Source: Sphingobacterium pedocola (GTDB lineage Bacteria > Bacteroidota > Bacteroidia > Sphingobacteriales > Sphingobacteriaceae). From it: a DNA stretch of 64,000 nucleotides. The stretch covers positions 512,648-576,647 of the forward strand of contig NZ_MU158689.1 in NCBI RefSeq assembly GCF_015209965.1, read 5' to 3'. Numbering within the stretch: position 1 is the first letter of the stretch; each line of letters begins with the position of its first letter. Shown one piece after another: positions 16,390-25,505 of the stretch. The position numbers were made by a program, and so were the translations under genes. Under the pieces are notes generated by a model, which was given only the letters and a program-made list of their open reading frames with translations, was not told the origin of the DNA and did not search any database.

Positions 16390-18702
16390 TTATTCTTTCT
16401 CGGTTGATTTTAATCGTAATCGTATTAAACTATATACCCCTAATGCAGCAATACTCAATACTACGGTCTCAAACATGGTATCAATTCCTCTGAAATCAAC
16501 AAGTATCACGTTTACTACATTTTTACCTTTAGCTAAGATATAAGCATTTTCACCGTAAAAATTAGCGATATCTTTTGAAATCGGTTCAGACCATACGCGT
16601 AAAGCGATTAATGAAATAATCACACCGAAACTCAATGATATGATACCGTCGCGATAGAGCACAGTTTTACTGGTCATATTTATGAAGCTAGGTAACTTAT
16701 ATAACACCAATACAAATAACACGGTGCTTAACGTATCAATGGTAAATTGCGTCATGGCCAGATCGGGCGCACTATAGAATACAAATATCAAACAAATACA
16801 ATATCCAATCACACTCATAGAGACGACGGAAGTTAACCGAGACGGCGTTGTCACGACAATATACAACGCGCCTATTAGAATTAAGATAACGCCGATTTCA
16901 TAAAAGGATGGCACGGTCACCGCCTCAAAATTAAGTGTGATGGGGCCACTAATCCATAATTTGTATGCAAGTAGACCTTCTGCAAATAATATGATTTTCA
17001 TATGGTACGATCTCAGGTACCCGTTGTGAAATAGATTGGTATACCATTTTGAAAAACGCATGATGTCGTTAGCATAACCGGTAAAGACACGTTGGGGTGC
17101 TATTGAATTTAGTTTTTCAATGGCATGTAGTTTCAATGCACTGGGTTTATTGATGAAATATACGATGACCCCAGCTATTAAGGTTGCAAGACTTAATATC
17201 AATACGATATTAAATCCATGCCATATTTTAAGATGCATGTCGGAGGGGCTTCCCAGAACAGCGTCTGCGGTAGCGTGATTAACAAATTGACCTACCGGAC
17301 CAGGAAACAAACCAAAGACCAACCCCAATATGGCTAATACCAATGGCGGCATCCACATGGATTTATAAGGAAGATGCACGTTCCCAAATTTCTCTGGTAA
17401 AACCCCGAAAAAAGGTTTTATACCAGCCATAAATCCCGCGGCTACTAATCCGATATTGGTGAGTACAGCTATTCCTGTCAAAATCCAGCCGAGGGGCTGA
17501 TACTCGGTTTTTAAGGTCGCTTCGTATATCAAATCCTTACCAATAAATCCGTATGTAAGCGGAAGTCCGGCACTGGATATGGCAGCTAAGAATCCGGCAA
17601 TTGAAACGGGTAACAATACTCTTCGTAAACCGCTTAATACCGTGATATCCCGTGTGCCTGTTTCGTGGTCAATGATGCCAGTTATTAAGAATAGCGTAGC
17701 TTTGTAAAGTGCGTGTACCAATATAAACACACTGGCTGCGATAATAGCTTCTCGTGTTCCTGCTCCAATAAGGAAGGTCAAAATTCCCAACGCAGAAATA
17801 GTGGAATAGGCTAAGATTCCTTTTAAATCAATTCGGAAAAGGGAGTGGATAGAGGCAAATAACATTGTAAATCCACCTACGATCATTAACGTGTAATTCC
17901 AGTAGTCGGTTCCTCCCAATATAGGAGAAAACCTCGCCAATAGATAGATTCCAGCCTTCACCATGGTCGCCGAATGCAGATATGCCGATACTGGGGTAGG
18001 TGCTTTCATGGCACCCGGTAGCCAAAAGTGAAATGGGAATTGTGCTGATTTTGTGAATGCTCCTAAGAATAGGAATCCGAGTATCAGCGGATATAAGTCG
18101 TGACCGAGGATGACTTCGCGGGAAGTAATTAGTTCGGATATGGTATAAGTACCCGCGATATTCCCTAATAACACCAAACCTGCCAGTAAGAAAAAACCGC
18201 CTAATCCAGTAATGCTAAGGGCTGTCAAGGCACTTTTTCTAGAATCCGCATTGTCATTGTTAAATCCAATCAGGAAAAAGGAGCTAATGCTGGTTAATTC
18301 CCAAAATACAAAAAGCAAAAGGATATTGTCTGACAAAACTACCCCCAGCATCGCAGACATGAAGAGACACAGGTAACCAAAGAAGCGGTCGAAAAAGACA
18401 TGACCTTTTAGATAGGTTCTTGCATAAAAAAAAATGGCTGTCCCGATGCCGGTAATTAAGAGCGCAAAAAGTAAAGACAAGCCATCCAACCTGAAATCAA
18501 AATCGACACCTAAAGAGGAAACCCAATTTGTATGCTGCAAAAAACTAGACCCAGCAGATATGGCAGGTATATAGCTTATGAAGTACAAAAAAAGCAATGC
18601 AGGTAGTAAGGTAAGAAGAATACTCCATTTGGTCTTTAACAACCTGCCAAATGGAATAATTAAAAGCGATATGATTAATCCTGATAATACAGCTAATAGC
18701 AT
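16390..18702 (-). CDS. mrpA: Mrp Na+/H+ antiporter subunit A (fused A plus E/B-like tail)
   Basis: A 770-residue subunit, the largest of the Mrp complex and homologous to NuoL. The core carries FWELTSISSFFLIGF, GAFTKSAQFPFHFWLPGAMKAPTPVSAYLHSATMVKAG with the key lysines, and GLPLTYGFIGKD. The last 200 residues hold the extra MrpA helices with YSAPDLAMTQFTIDTLSTVLFVLVLYKLP and the VNVILVDFRGIDTMFE motif. It is the first gene of a seven-gene operon whose order A to G is the canonical group 1 arrangement. The complex is expected to export Na+ in exchange for H+ and support alkali and salt tolerance. Confidence 0.97.
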   Translation of the reverse strand: MLLAVLSGLIISLLIIPFGRLLKTKWSILLTLLPALLFLYFISYIPAISAGSSFLQHTNWVSSLGVDFDFRLDGLSLLFALLITGIGTAIFFYARTYLKGHVFFDRFFGYLCLFMSAMLGVVLSDNILLLFVFWELTSISSFFLIGFNNDNADSRKSALTALSITGLGGFFLLAGLVLLGNIAGTYTISELITSREVILGHDLYPLILGFLFLGAFTKSAQFPFHFWLPGAMKAPTPVSAYLHSATMVKAGIYLLARFSPILGGTDYWNYTLMIVGGFTMLFASIHSLFRIDLKGILAYSTISALGILTFLIGAGTREAIIAASVFILVHALYKATLFLITGIIDHETGTRDITVLSGLRRVLLPVSIAGFLAAISSAGLPLTYGFIGKDLIYEATLKTEYQPLGWILTGIAVLTNIGLVAAGFMAGIKPFFGVLPEKFGNVHLPYKSMWMPPLVLAILGLVFGLFPGPVGQFVNHATADAVLGSPSDMHLKIWHGFNIVLILSLATLIAGVIVYFINKPSALKLHAIEKLNSIAPQRVFTGYANDIMRFSKWYTNLFHNGYLRSYHMKIILFAEGLLAYKLWISGPITLNFEAVTVPSFYEIGVILILIGALYIVVTTPSRLTSVVSMSVIGYCICLIFVFYSAPDLAMTQFTIDTLSTVLFVLVLYKLPSFINMTSKTVLYRDGIISLSFGVIISLIALRVWSEPISKDIANFYGENAYILAKGKNVVNVILVDFRGIDTMFETVVLSIAALGVYSLIRLRLKSTEKE

Positions 18703-18806
18703 CTATTTTTTATTATGGATTTATGGAAAGCCATAAAAATACGAAAAAAGACGCTTTTTTTGGTAAAAAATATCATGAAAATTTTAGATCCGCATAACAT
18801 AAACAA

Positions 18807-18836
18807 GAGCGGGCAACATTTTTTTGTTGCCCCTCC
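18807..18836 (-). terminator. Hairpin downstream of acs
   Basis: GGGCAAC and GTTGCCC form a 7-bp stem around an 8-base A/T loop, just past the acs stop. The tract after the stem on the minus strand is only moderately T-rich, so it may be a weak terminator or an mRNA-stabilising hairpin. Confidence 0.6.
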
Positions 18837-18842
18837 TTTGTT

Positions 18843-20759
18843 TTACTTCCTAATTTTTTCAGCACCCTGAACAATCGCTTCGACCACGGTTGGATCTTGT
18901 AGCGTGGAGGTGTCGCCCAAACTTGAAAGCTCGTTTTCTGCAATCTTGCGCAGAATACGCCGCATGATTTTACCTGATCTTGTTTTCGGTAACTCATTTA
19001 CAAATTGGATAATATCTGGTTTAGCAATAGCACCAATCAGACGGGTTACCGTTTGTAAGATATCTTTACGTGTGCTCTCGTCGTCGATATGGTGGTTGGC
19101 AATTACATAGGCATAAATTCCCTGTCCCTTAACTGGATGAGGGTAGCCAACAATAGCCGATTCGACTACATCGGAGTGCATGTTTATGGCATTTTCTACT
19201 TCAGCAGTACCAATGCGATGGCCTGAAACATTCAATACATCATCTACGCGGCCAGTGATGCGGTAATAGCCTTCCGGACTTCTATAGCAACCGTCGCCTG
19301 TAAAATAATTGTTTTCATAGGTGGAGAAATAGGTTTGTTTGCAGCGTTCGTGATCGCCCCATGTGGTGCGCAACATACCCGGCCACGGAAATTTAATGCA
19401 GAGGTTTCCCGAGACATCGTTCCCTTCAATTTCCTGTCCATTCTCGTCCATCAAACAGGGCTGAACTCCCGGAAGGGGTAACATCGCATAGCTTGGGATG
19501 GTCGGTGAAATACCTGCCATAGGAGCTATTAATATACCACCGTTCTCCGTTTGCCACCAGGTATCCGCTATCGGCGCTTTGCCTTTACCTATTTTATCAT
19601 GGTACCATTGCCAAGCTTCTTCATTAATCGGCTCTCCAACGGATCCCAGTTTTTTGATGCTGCTGAGATCGTATTTATCGACGAAATCATCGCCAAATGC
19701 CATCAGCGAACGGATCGCGGTAGGGGCAGTATAAAGAATGTTTACCTTGAATTTGTCGACGATATCCCAGAATCGGCCCGCATCGGGAAAAGTAGGGATT
19801 CCTTCAAACAGCAACGAAGTGGCTCCTTGAGAGAGTGGGCCATATACAATATAGGAATGTCCCGTAATCCACCCAATATCTGCTGTACAGAAATAGACTT
19901 CATCTGGCTGGTATTGGAATACATTGGAAAAAGTATATCCTGTGTACACCATGTACCCCCCCGTGGTATGCACAACGCCTTTCGGTTTACCCGTTGAGCC
20001 CGATGTATAGAGGATAAAAAGCGTGTCTTCCGCATCCATCTCTTCTGCAGGACAAGACGGATTTCCTTGTGTCTCTACTTTTTTGATTTCGTCTTCCCAC
20101 CACACATCTCTGCCTTTGATCATCGACACTGGCGTACGTGTACGTGTCAATACGATTACTTTTTCAACCGTCTTGCATTGCATCAGTGCATCATCCACGA
20201 TGGATTTCAGTTCCAATACTTTCGTGCCGCGGAAACCACCATCCGAAGTAATCACGAGTTTACAGTTGGCATCATTGATCCGGTCTGCAATGGATTGTGC
20301 TGAAAACCCACCAAACACGACAGAATGTATTGCACCAATACGGGCACACGCTAATACCGCAATAACTAGTTCAGGTACCATCGGTAAGTAAATACATACA
20401 CGGTCGCCTTTACGGATATTGTTGTTCTTTAGGACATGGGCAAATTGTTCTACTTTTTGCAACAACTGCTTGTACGAAAGAATACGGTGCGCTTCATTCG
20501 GATCATTCGGTTCCCAGATGATTGCGGGCTTATCGCCTTGATTATAGATGTGGCGATCTAGACAGTTTTCTGTAATATTAAGCTTACCTCCTTCAAACCA
20601 TTTAATGTCCGGCTCGGTAAAATTCCAATTCAGTACATTCGTCCATTTTCTCTTCCAGAAAAAATTCTCCGCAATTTCTCCCCAAAACTGTTCCGGATGA
20701 TCAACACTTTTTTTGTAAGCTTCTTGATACGCCTCAAAAGAATTTATTTGAAAACTCAT
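18843..20759 (-). CDS. acs: Acetyl-CoA synthetase (AMP-forming)
   Basis: A 638-residue acyl-adenylate-forming ligase that activates acetate to acetyl-CoA through acetyl-AMP. The A3 motif YTSGSTGKPKGVVHTTGGY is at about residue 265, followed by TADIGWITGHSYIVYGPL, the DTWWQTE motif and YFTGDGCYRSPEGYYRITGRVDDV. The C-terminal PKTRSGKIMRR contains the lysine that is acetylated in regulated Acs enzymes. The length is normal. It stands alone, with a long AT-rich upstream region that carries a 10-bp inverted repeat (20803-20849). Confidence 0.97.
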   Translation of the reverse strand: MSFQINSFEAYQEAYKKSVDHPEQFWGEIAENFFWKRKWTNVLNWNFTEPDIKWFEGGKLNITENCLDRHIYNQGDKPAIIWEPNDPNEAHRILSYKQLLQKVEQFAHVLKNNNIRKGDRVCIYLPMVPELVIAVLACARIGAIHSVVFGGFSAQSIADRINDANCKLVITSDGGFRGTKVLELKSIVDDALMQCKTVEKVIVLTRTRTPVSMIKGRDVWWEDEIKKVETQGNPSCPAEEMDAEDTLFILYTSGSTGKPKGVVHTTGGYMVYTGYTFSNVFQYQPDEVYFCTADIGWITGHSYIVYGPLSQGATSLLFEGIPTFPDAGRFWDIVDKFKVNILYTAPTAIRSLMAFGDDFVDKYDLSSIKKLGSVGEPINEEAWQWYHDKIGKGKAPIADTWWQTENGGILIAPMAGISPTIPSYAMLPLPGVQPCLMDENGQEIEGNDVSGNLCIKFPWPGMLRTTWGDHERCKQTYFSTYENNYFTGDGCYRSPEGYYRITGRVDDVLNVSGHRIGTAEVENAINMHSDVVESAIVGYPHPVKGQGIYAYVIANHHIDDESTRKDILQTVTRLIGAIAKPDIIQFVNELPKTRSGKIMRRILRKIAENELSSLGDTSTLQDPTVVEAIVQGAEKIRK

Positions 20760-20788
20760 CTTTTTTATTAAAATTTATAGGTCTATAC

Positions 20789-20796
20789 TATTTTTG
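20789..20796 (+). promoter_or_regulatory. Possible TAnnTTTG element upstream of the UbiA-like gene
   Basis: TATTTTTG is an exact match on the plus strand, but it is about 150 bp from the ATG at 20949, so the assignment is tentative. Confidence 0.3.
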
Positions 20797-20802
20797 TGTT
20801 AA

Positions 20803-20849
20803 AACTTATCTATTTCTGCCATATATTTATTGCAAACAGTAGATAAGTT
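20803..20849. promoter_or_regulatory. Inverted repeat in the acs / UbiA-like divergent region
   Basis: AACTTATCTA at 20803-20812 and TAGATAAGTT at 20840-20849 are perfect inverted repeats separated by 27 bp. The position, 44 bp upstream of acs, suits an operator or a leader hairpin of either divergent gene. The binding factor is unknown. Confidence 0.5.
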
Positions 20850-20948
20850 CTTATGTGAGCTAATTTAATTTTTTTTGATGTTAATTACTAATTTTCATAA
20901 TATTCATCCGAGGATGGGAATGTTAAATTGCTCGATAAATGTAACGAG

Positions 20949-21815
20949 ATGGGTATAGTCAAGAACGTATATTATTTCTTTATTTTCAGTAATCTATTGA
21001 TAGGTACAGCTGCGTATGTGCAGTGTGCACTGACATATATGGTGCTGAATAAAGTTCCTAATTCGGATATTTTGATGATTGAGGGCACTGCTACGCTTCT
21101 GCTGTATAACTTTAGCTTATTACTTTCTAAGCCTAAACATCCCCACGAATCACCCTATTTAAGGACGAGATGGATCTTCAAAAATGAATGGTTGCTGTGG
21201 ACGAACAGTATTCTTGCTTTTGTACTGTTGGCTTGCGCGTTAATAGAAGTCCACCTGTATACCCTGCTCTTTTTGGCCGGGATAGGTTTGCTAAGTTTAA
21301 GCTATGCACTGCCTCTTTTTAAGATAAACGGCGTGCGGGGCGGACTACGTCAGTTACCCGGACTCAAACTCTTTCACATAGCAATTATCTGGTCTTTAAG
21401 TAGCGTCGGTCTGCCGGTAGTACAATTATGGGCGGAGGGGGGTAACATGGATTGGTATGCGGCAAACTATTTGGGGATTGCAAAAGTCATCTTTTTACTG
21501 CTTTGTACCTTACCCTTTGATATACGTGATATGCAGCAAGATTCATATTACCACCTCAAAACTATTCCCCGTATGTTGGGGGAGAAAAAATCGATTCGAT
21601 TGTGCTATACACTCGTACTGGTACATTCTATCCTCGTGTTATGTTCTCCTTACGAAGGTTATATAAAAATAGGCCTCTTAATCACGAATTTGATCATCGT
21701 GCTGGCTATGCGGTTTATGATATTCCCGCACATTAAGCAGTATCACCATGTGTATCTTTTGGATATGGCATTGATTATCCAATTCCTCATCTGTGGTTTA
21801 TTACTGTATTTATAG
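20949..21815 (+). CDS. UbiA-like polytopic membrane protein
   Basis: A 288-residue protein with about eight membrane helices. The motif FDIRDMQQD at about residues 189-197, followed by KTIPRMLGEKKS, closely resembles the second Asp-rich motif (DxRDxxxD, then T-P-x-x-x-G) of UbiA prenyltransferases. The first Asp-rich motif, expected near residue 40-60, is not seen; that region reads LYNFSLLLSKPKHPHES. It may therefore be a divergent or non-prenylating relative. ATG at 20949 is used; a TTG 21 bp upstream is also in frame. It ends 2 bp before the convergent dehydrogenase gene. Confidence 0.7.
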   Translation: MGIVKNVYYFFIFSNLLIGTAAYVQCALTYMVLNKVPNSDILMIEGTATLLLYNFSLLLSKPKHPHESPYLRTRWIFKNEWLLWTNSILAFVLLACALIEVHLYTLLFLAGIGLLSLSYALPLFKINGVRGGLRQLPGLKLFHIAIIWSLSSVGLPVVQLWAEGGNMDWYAANYLGIAKVIFLLLCTLPFDIRDMQQDSYYHLKTIPRMLGEKKSIRLCYTLVLVHSILVLCSPYEGYIKIGLLITNLIIVLAMRFMIFPHIKQYHHVYLLDMALIIQFLICGLLLYL

Positions 21816-21817
21816 CG

Positions 21818-22762
21818 CTAAGTATTTCGGACACAGTTCAGGTACTGGATTATTTTATCCACCAAGATGTCAGACAATTTATAATAACTCTCAAACGTCC
21901 AGCCCGCGACATGCGGACTTACTAAAACGTTATTTCGTGAAATCAAGTCGGAATACCACTTTTGCTGACTGAGGGCGGGGAATTTTTCTACGGGTAAGAC
22001 ATCAAATGCGGCGCCTAGAATTTTACCGTTGCCAAGGGCTTTTAGTACAGCGGGTATATGTGCAATGCCTCCGCGGGCACCCATCAAAAAGAAAATCGGT
22101 TTTCGAAAGTGAAAAAGGTATTCATCATCAACAAGACCTCTCGTTTCTCTAGTTAAGGGGATGTGGAAACTAAGTACATCTGCTTGTTTTACAATTTCTT
22201 CCATCGATACTTCCCGGACGTATGCATCCGAAAAACCAGTTCTATACTTGTCATAAGCAATGGTCTTGACGTCAAATCCGGATAACTTTTTTGCCATCGC
22301 CTGTCCATTATTGCCGTATCCTATTAAAGCCACCGTCCGACCTTTGAGTTCGTAGCCGCGATTTTCTTCCCTTAGCCATTTGCCTTCAGCTATTTCGCGA
22401 TTACCCCTGTTGAGATTATTCATTAAGCTCAGCAGCATGCCGATCATATGCTCTCCAACGGCATCCCGATTCCCTTCATTAGCACTGATTAACGTAATTC
22501 CTTTTTGCGCAGCATATTCATCGTCGATGTTATCCATTCCTGCTCCCGCACGACCGATAAATCGCAATGCCGGTGCTAAGTCTATAAATTCTCGATCTAC
22601 CTGAAATTTTGAACGTATGATCAGACCCGTGTAAAGCGAAATGTGTGTTTCCGCCTCAGATCTGCTTATGGTAGGCTCATATGTATATTGGATTCCTTCT
22701 CTGTCTAGCTTCTCCAACAAAACAGGGTGCACATCATCAACGATAAGAATATTGGTGCTCAT
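21818..22762 (-). CDS. D-isomer-specific 2-hydroxyacid dehydrogenase
   Basis: A 314-residue NAD-dependent dehydrogenase of the SerA/LdhA superfamily. The substrate domain has FIGRAGAGMDNID and NEGNRDAVGEHMIGML. The nucleotide-binding domain starts at GRTVALIGYGNNGQAMAK. The catalytic residues can be placed: Arg in MGARGG, an acidic residue near FDVLPVEK, and His in SPHVAGWT. It resembles phosphoglycerate dehydrogenase without regulatory domains; the actual substrate is not certain. It is the third gene of a minus-strand run after rsmA and the FAD monooxygenase. Confidence 0.85.
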   Translation of the reverse strand: MSTNILIVDDVHPVLLEKLDREGIQYTYEPTISRSEAETHISLYTGLIIRSKFQVDREFIDLAPALRFIGRAGAGMDNIDDEYAAQKGITLISANEGNRDAVGEHMIGMLLSLMNNLNRGNREIAEGKWLREENRGYELKGRTVALIGYGNNGQAMAKKLSGFDVKTIAYDKYRTGFSDAYVREVSMEEIVKQADVLSFHIPLTRETRGLVDDEYLFHFRKPIFFLMGARGGIAHIPAVLKALGNGKILGAAFDVLPVEKFPALSQQKWYSDLISRNNVLVSPHVAGWTFESYYKLSDILVDKIIQYLNCVRNT

Positions 22763-22768
22763 AATTAA

Positions 22769-23935
22769 TTACTTATTAATGGTCATAAAATCTACGGAAA
22801 GTAGTTTTTCTAAATTTGCTTGACTCATCTTAGAAGGTATATTTTTTAGAATGGTGTTTCGTAGTGAGATCATAAAAGGATTTTCCCATTGAGCCACCTC
22901 TCCAATACGTTTCGACGTTTTTGTAATATATCTTGTGCGCTGAAGTCTTCTTTTTTCGAAGGCTAGAAAAGCCTTTGCTACAGATATTTTTTCAGTAAGT
23001 TCATCCATCAGCACCGCAACGTCTTCTAGTGCCTGACAGGCTCCTTGTCCCATATTAGGTGTAGTTGCATGACCTGCATCTCCCAACAGGAGAATATTGC
23101 CATAAGCAAGATGTCGCAACGGTTTTATATCCACAATATCATTCCATATCAGATCGCTATCCTGTGTATGAGATAAAATTTCGGGAATCGGATCGTGGTA
23201 ATGGCTGAAGTGACGCCGTAAGTCGGCTATTGTATAATCTCTATAAGTCTCATTCTGAAATGTAGCGTTGATACATGCGTACCAATAGATGCGTTTATGG
23301 GTAAGCGGTGTCATTCCAAATCGTCCTTTTTGACCCCAGGTTTCACTTCCGTTTTGCAGCGCAATTCCGCTTTTGTCAATTGTAGCCCGCCAGCAGGTAT
23401 AACCTGCATAGCGCGGGACAGCAGTTGGTATCAGTTTCTGACGTAGCGGAGATTTAACGCCATCAGCAATGATAAGGTATTTGGTACAATGTGTTGTGCC
23501 GTCAGCAAAGTGAATAGTAATGAATCCTTTCTGTTGGGTGAGATCTATCGCTTTTTTGCCAAAATGTAGTGATTGTGTCTCTACTTGAGACAACAGATAA
23601 AGATGGAGATCAGCACGATGGATGGCAAAATTTCGCTGATTGTATTTCTGACTTAATGTTTTCGTATTGGGAGCTACTAAGACCTTTCCTTTGTCGTCTA
23701 GAATCTTATAGGAATCCAGGTGATGTCCCAGTTTTTCGATGTCTTCCCGCATGCCTAAATATTCCAACGCCTGCATCGCATTTGCCGCTAAACCAAACCC
23801 TGCTCCAATCCCCTTTAGTTGATCTGCCTGCTCAAATAGTGAAAAATCAATACGATTGTTTTGGAAGCCTATGGCCGCGGCTAATCCGGCTACCCCTCCT
23901 CCAATAATTGTAAATTCACTATCTATATTCATCAC
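22769..23935 (-). CDS. FAD-dependent (class A) aromatic-type monooxygenase
   Basis: A 388-residue flavoprotein. The FAD-binding GxGxxG motif is FTIIGGGVAGLAAAIGF at about residues 8-24, a DG-type motif occurs at YLIIADGVKSPLRQKL, and the GD motif is LLGDAGHATTPNMGQGACQALEDV. These define class A flavin monooxygenases such as salicylate or 3-hydroxybenzoate hydroxylases; related proteins in Bacteroidota are often of unknown substrate (some inactivate tetracyclines). It lies 1-2 bp after rsmA and 6 bp before the dehydrogenase gene. No resistance phenotype can be claimed. Confidence 0.85.
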   Translation of the reverse strand: MMNIDSEFTIIGGGVAGLAAAIGFQNNRIDFSLFEQADQLKGIGAGFGLAANAMQALEYLGMREDIEKLGHHLDSYKILDDKGKVLVAPNTKTLSQKYNQRNFAIHRADLHLYLLSQVETQSLHFGKKAIDLTQQKGFITIHFADGTTHCTKYLIIADGVKSPLRQKLIPTAVPRYAGYTCWRATIDKSGIALQNGSETWGQKGRFGMTPLTHKRIYWYACINATFQNETYRDYTIADLRRHFSHYHDPIPEILSHTQDSDLIWNDIVDIKPLRHLAYGNILLLGDAGHATTPNMGQGACQALEDVAVLMDELTEKISVAKAFLAFEKRRLQRTRYITKTSKRIGEVAQWENPFMISLRNTILKNIPSKMSQANLEKLLSVDFMTINK

Positions 23936-23936
23936 A

Positions 23937-24713
23937 TTATGCGTTAGTAATCTCGTTTGTTAATCGTGCAAAATCTTCTACGCTTAAGCGTTCTGCTCGC
24001 AATTCGTATAAGGGATTGTCGCTCATTTTATCTTTTGGAATAACACCCGATAACGAATTCCGAAGCGTCTTGCGGCGTTGGTTGAATCCAGCCTTTACCA
24101 CCCTCCAAAAGAGTTTTTCATCGCAATCCAGAACAGTTCGGGAGTTGCGTGTCATACGCATTACCCCCGATAATACTTTTGGTGGCGGATTAAAAGCCCC
24201 CGCTTTTACCGTGAAAAGATATTCGACGTCGTAGTAGGCCTGTAGAAAAACACTTAGTATTCCGTATTCCTTACTGCCTGGTTTGGCAACACATCGTTCG
24301 GCAACTTCTTTTTGAAACATGCCAACCATTTGAACCACGCGATTTCGCTCTTCCAATATTTTGAATAATATTTGAGAAGAGATGTTGTAGGGAAAATTAC
24401 CGATCACGGCCACTTTGTCTCCAAAATATTGGCTAAAATCCAACGCCAAAAAGTCCCCATGGATTAGGCGGTCGCCTAATTGCGAATACTTGTCTGCAAG
24501 AAAATCTATGGACTCATCATCGATATCGATTAAATAGGTTTGGTACTCCTCATGCTGGAGTAAGAAGTCGGAGAGTACACCCATTCCCGGTCCCACTTCC
24601 AACACCTGTTTGAATCCCAATGAAGGGTTTAATGCTTCTACGATGCGTTGAGCAGCATTTTTGTCGTTTAGAAAATGTTGACCGAGGTGTTTTTTTGCGC
24701 GTACAGTACTCAT
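23937..24713 (-). CDS. rsmA: 16S rRNA dimethyladenosine transferase (KsgA)
   Basis: A 258-residue enzyme that dimethylates A1518 and A1519 in helix 45 of 16S rRNA. The start AKKHLGQHFLNDKNAAQRIV is the family N-terminus; VLEVGPGMGVLSDFLL is the SAM loop, and GNFPYNISSQILFKIL carries the NxPY catalytic motif. The C-terminal helical domain with FNQRRKTLRNSLSG is present. The start at 24713 is preferred to 24731 because the promoter element at 24729-24736 lies over the longer start. It heads a run with the two following oxidoreductase genes. Confidence 0.96.
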   Translation of the reverse strand: MSTVRAKKHLGQHFLNDKNAAQRIVEALNPSLGFKQVLEVGPGMGVLSDFLLQHEEYQTYLIDIDDESIDFLADKYSQLGDRLIHGDFLALDFSQYFGDKVAVIGNFPYNISSQILFKILEERNRVVQMVGMFQKEVAERCVAKPGSKEYGILSVFLQAYYDVEYLFTVKAGAFNPPPKVLSGVMRMTRNSRTVLDCDEKLFWRVVKAGFNQRRKTLRNSLSGVIPKDKMSDNPLYELRAERLSVEDFARLTNEITNA

Positions 24714-24728
24714 AATATCTATTTGATA

Positions 24729-24736
24729 CAAAGATA
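24729..24736 (-). promoter_or_regulatory. TAnnTTTG promoter element for rsmA
   Basis: It reads TATCTTTG on the minus strand, 15 bp upstream of the ATG at 24713, giving a very short leader. Confidence 0.5.
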
Positions 24737-24790
24737 CTATTTTATGTTTTGCGACTGTTGTAATTTGTTAGAGAGGGGGGGAAGAAAAAA

Positions 24791-25309
24791 GAAGGTTTTA
24801 TTTAATCAGTTTTTATGCGCCTCTTTCGCCGGCGCAAGGCGACTTATTTTTCCTAAAAAGAAGCAAACCGAGCGTAGTGAGCTCAAGAATTCCATTGAAA
24901 ACAAATATTTATTCTTAAAATCGTCGCTGTACCCATTTGCCACAGTGGCTAGTGCCTCCTCCTGCTATTGGCAAATGGCTAAGGCGACATTTGTCGAAGA
25001 TGAAAGGATAGTGTATTTTTTGTACAACCTTTGCACTTCAGCAGAATTTAAAAGGACGGCCTTAGCGGATTTGGACGTGCAGGCCGCAGATGATGTGCTG
25101 CAGAACCGTACAATTAGCACTTAACCAAGCAGATCTCAGCCTTTGAAATGGGACAGAGCGCCGGAGGCCTAAGAGCTGTGCGCGGCATCATCGCGTCGCC
25201 GGAACGACAAATACGGTATCAGCCTTGATTTTTGTTAAACTTTTTATCAAGAAAAAGTTTAGGCCACGTCGCGGCCCAAGCGACAGACTGTACAAAATAA
25301 TCATTCCTT
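24791..25309 (+). repeat. Mosaic repeat family, copy 4
   Basis: It begins GAAGGTTTTATTTAATCAG and has the ATGCGCCTCTTTCGCCGGCG left module shared with copy 5, the GAATTCCATTG module shared with copies 2 and 7, the core hairpin module (about 24930-24995), the AGCGGATTTGGACGTGCAGG module and the AAACTTTTTATCAAGAAAAA right module. From about 24930 to 25220 it is almost identical to copy 5. It separates rsmA from the small exported-protein gene. The rest of the gap (25310-25505) is AT-rich and holds no feature I can support. Confidence 0.85.
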
Positions 25310-25505
25310 TATATCTTCCCAACCTACAACATCTTGACAATCAACAACACTTAATAAAACATATTAATAACACCTAAATATCCTCCACGTATTGCTTTTT
25401 TAACTAAGGTTTAATAACAAAAAATATTGTCTTTAAATGTTGTTAGTTAGATAGATATGGTATTGTTATTGTGCAATTATAAATATGAAATAAAATTATA
25501 AACAT

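Noticed and set aside
22769..23935. Tetracycline-inactivating TetX-type monooxygenase
   Set aside because: The flavin motifs fit class A monooxygenases in general; no residue visible by eye distinguishes TetX, and the operon context with rsmA does not suggest resistance.
24675..25124. A 149-codon open frame that shares a C-terminal peptide (KRTALADLDVQAADD) with open frames at 30048-30341 and 42767-42958
   Set aside because: The shared peptide results from the repeated DNA (AGCGGATTTGG module). The frames differ in start and in other parts, have no ribosome site, and are broken in copies 2, 3 and 7.
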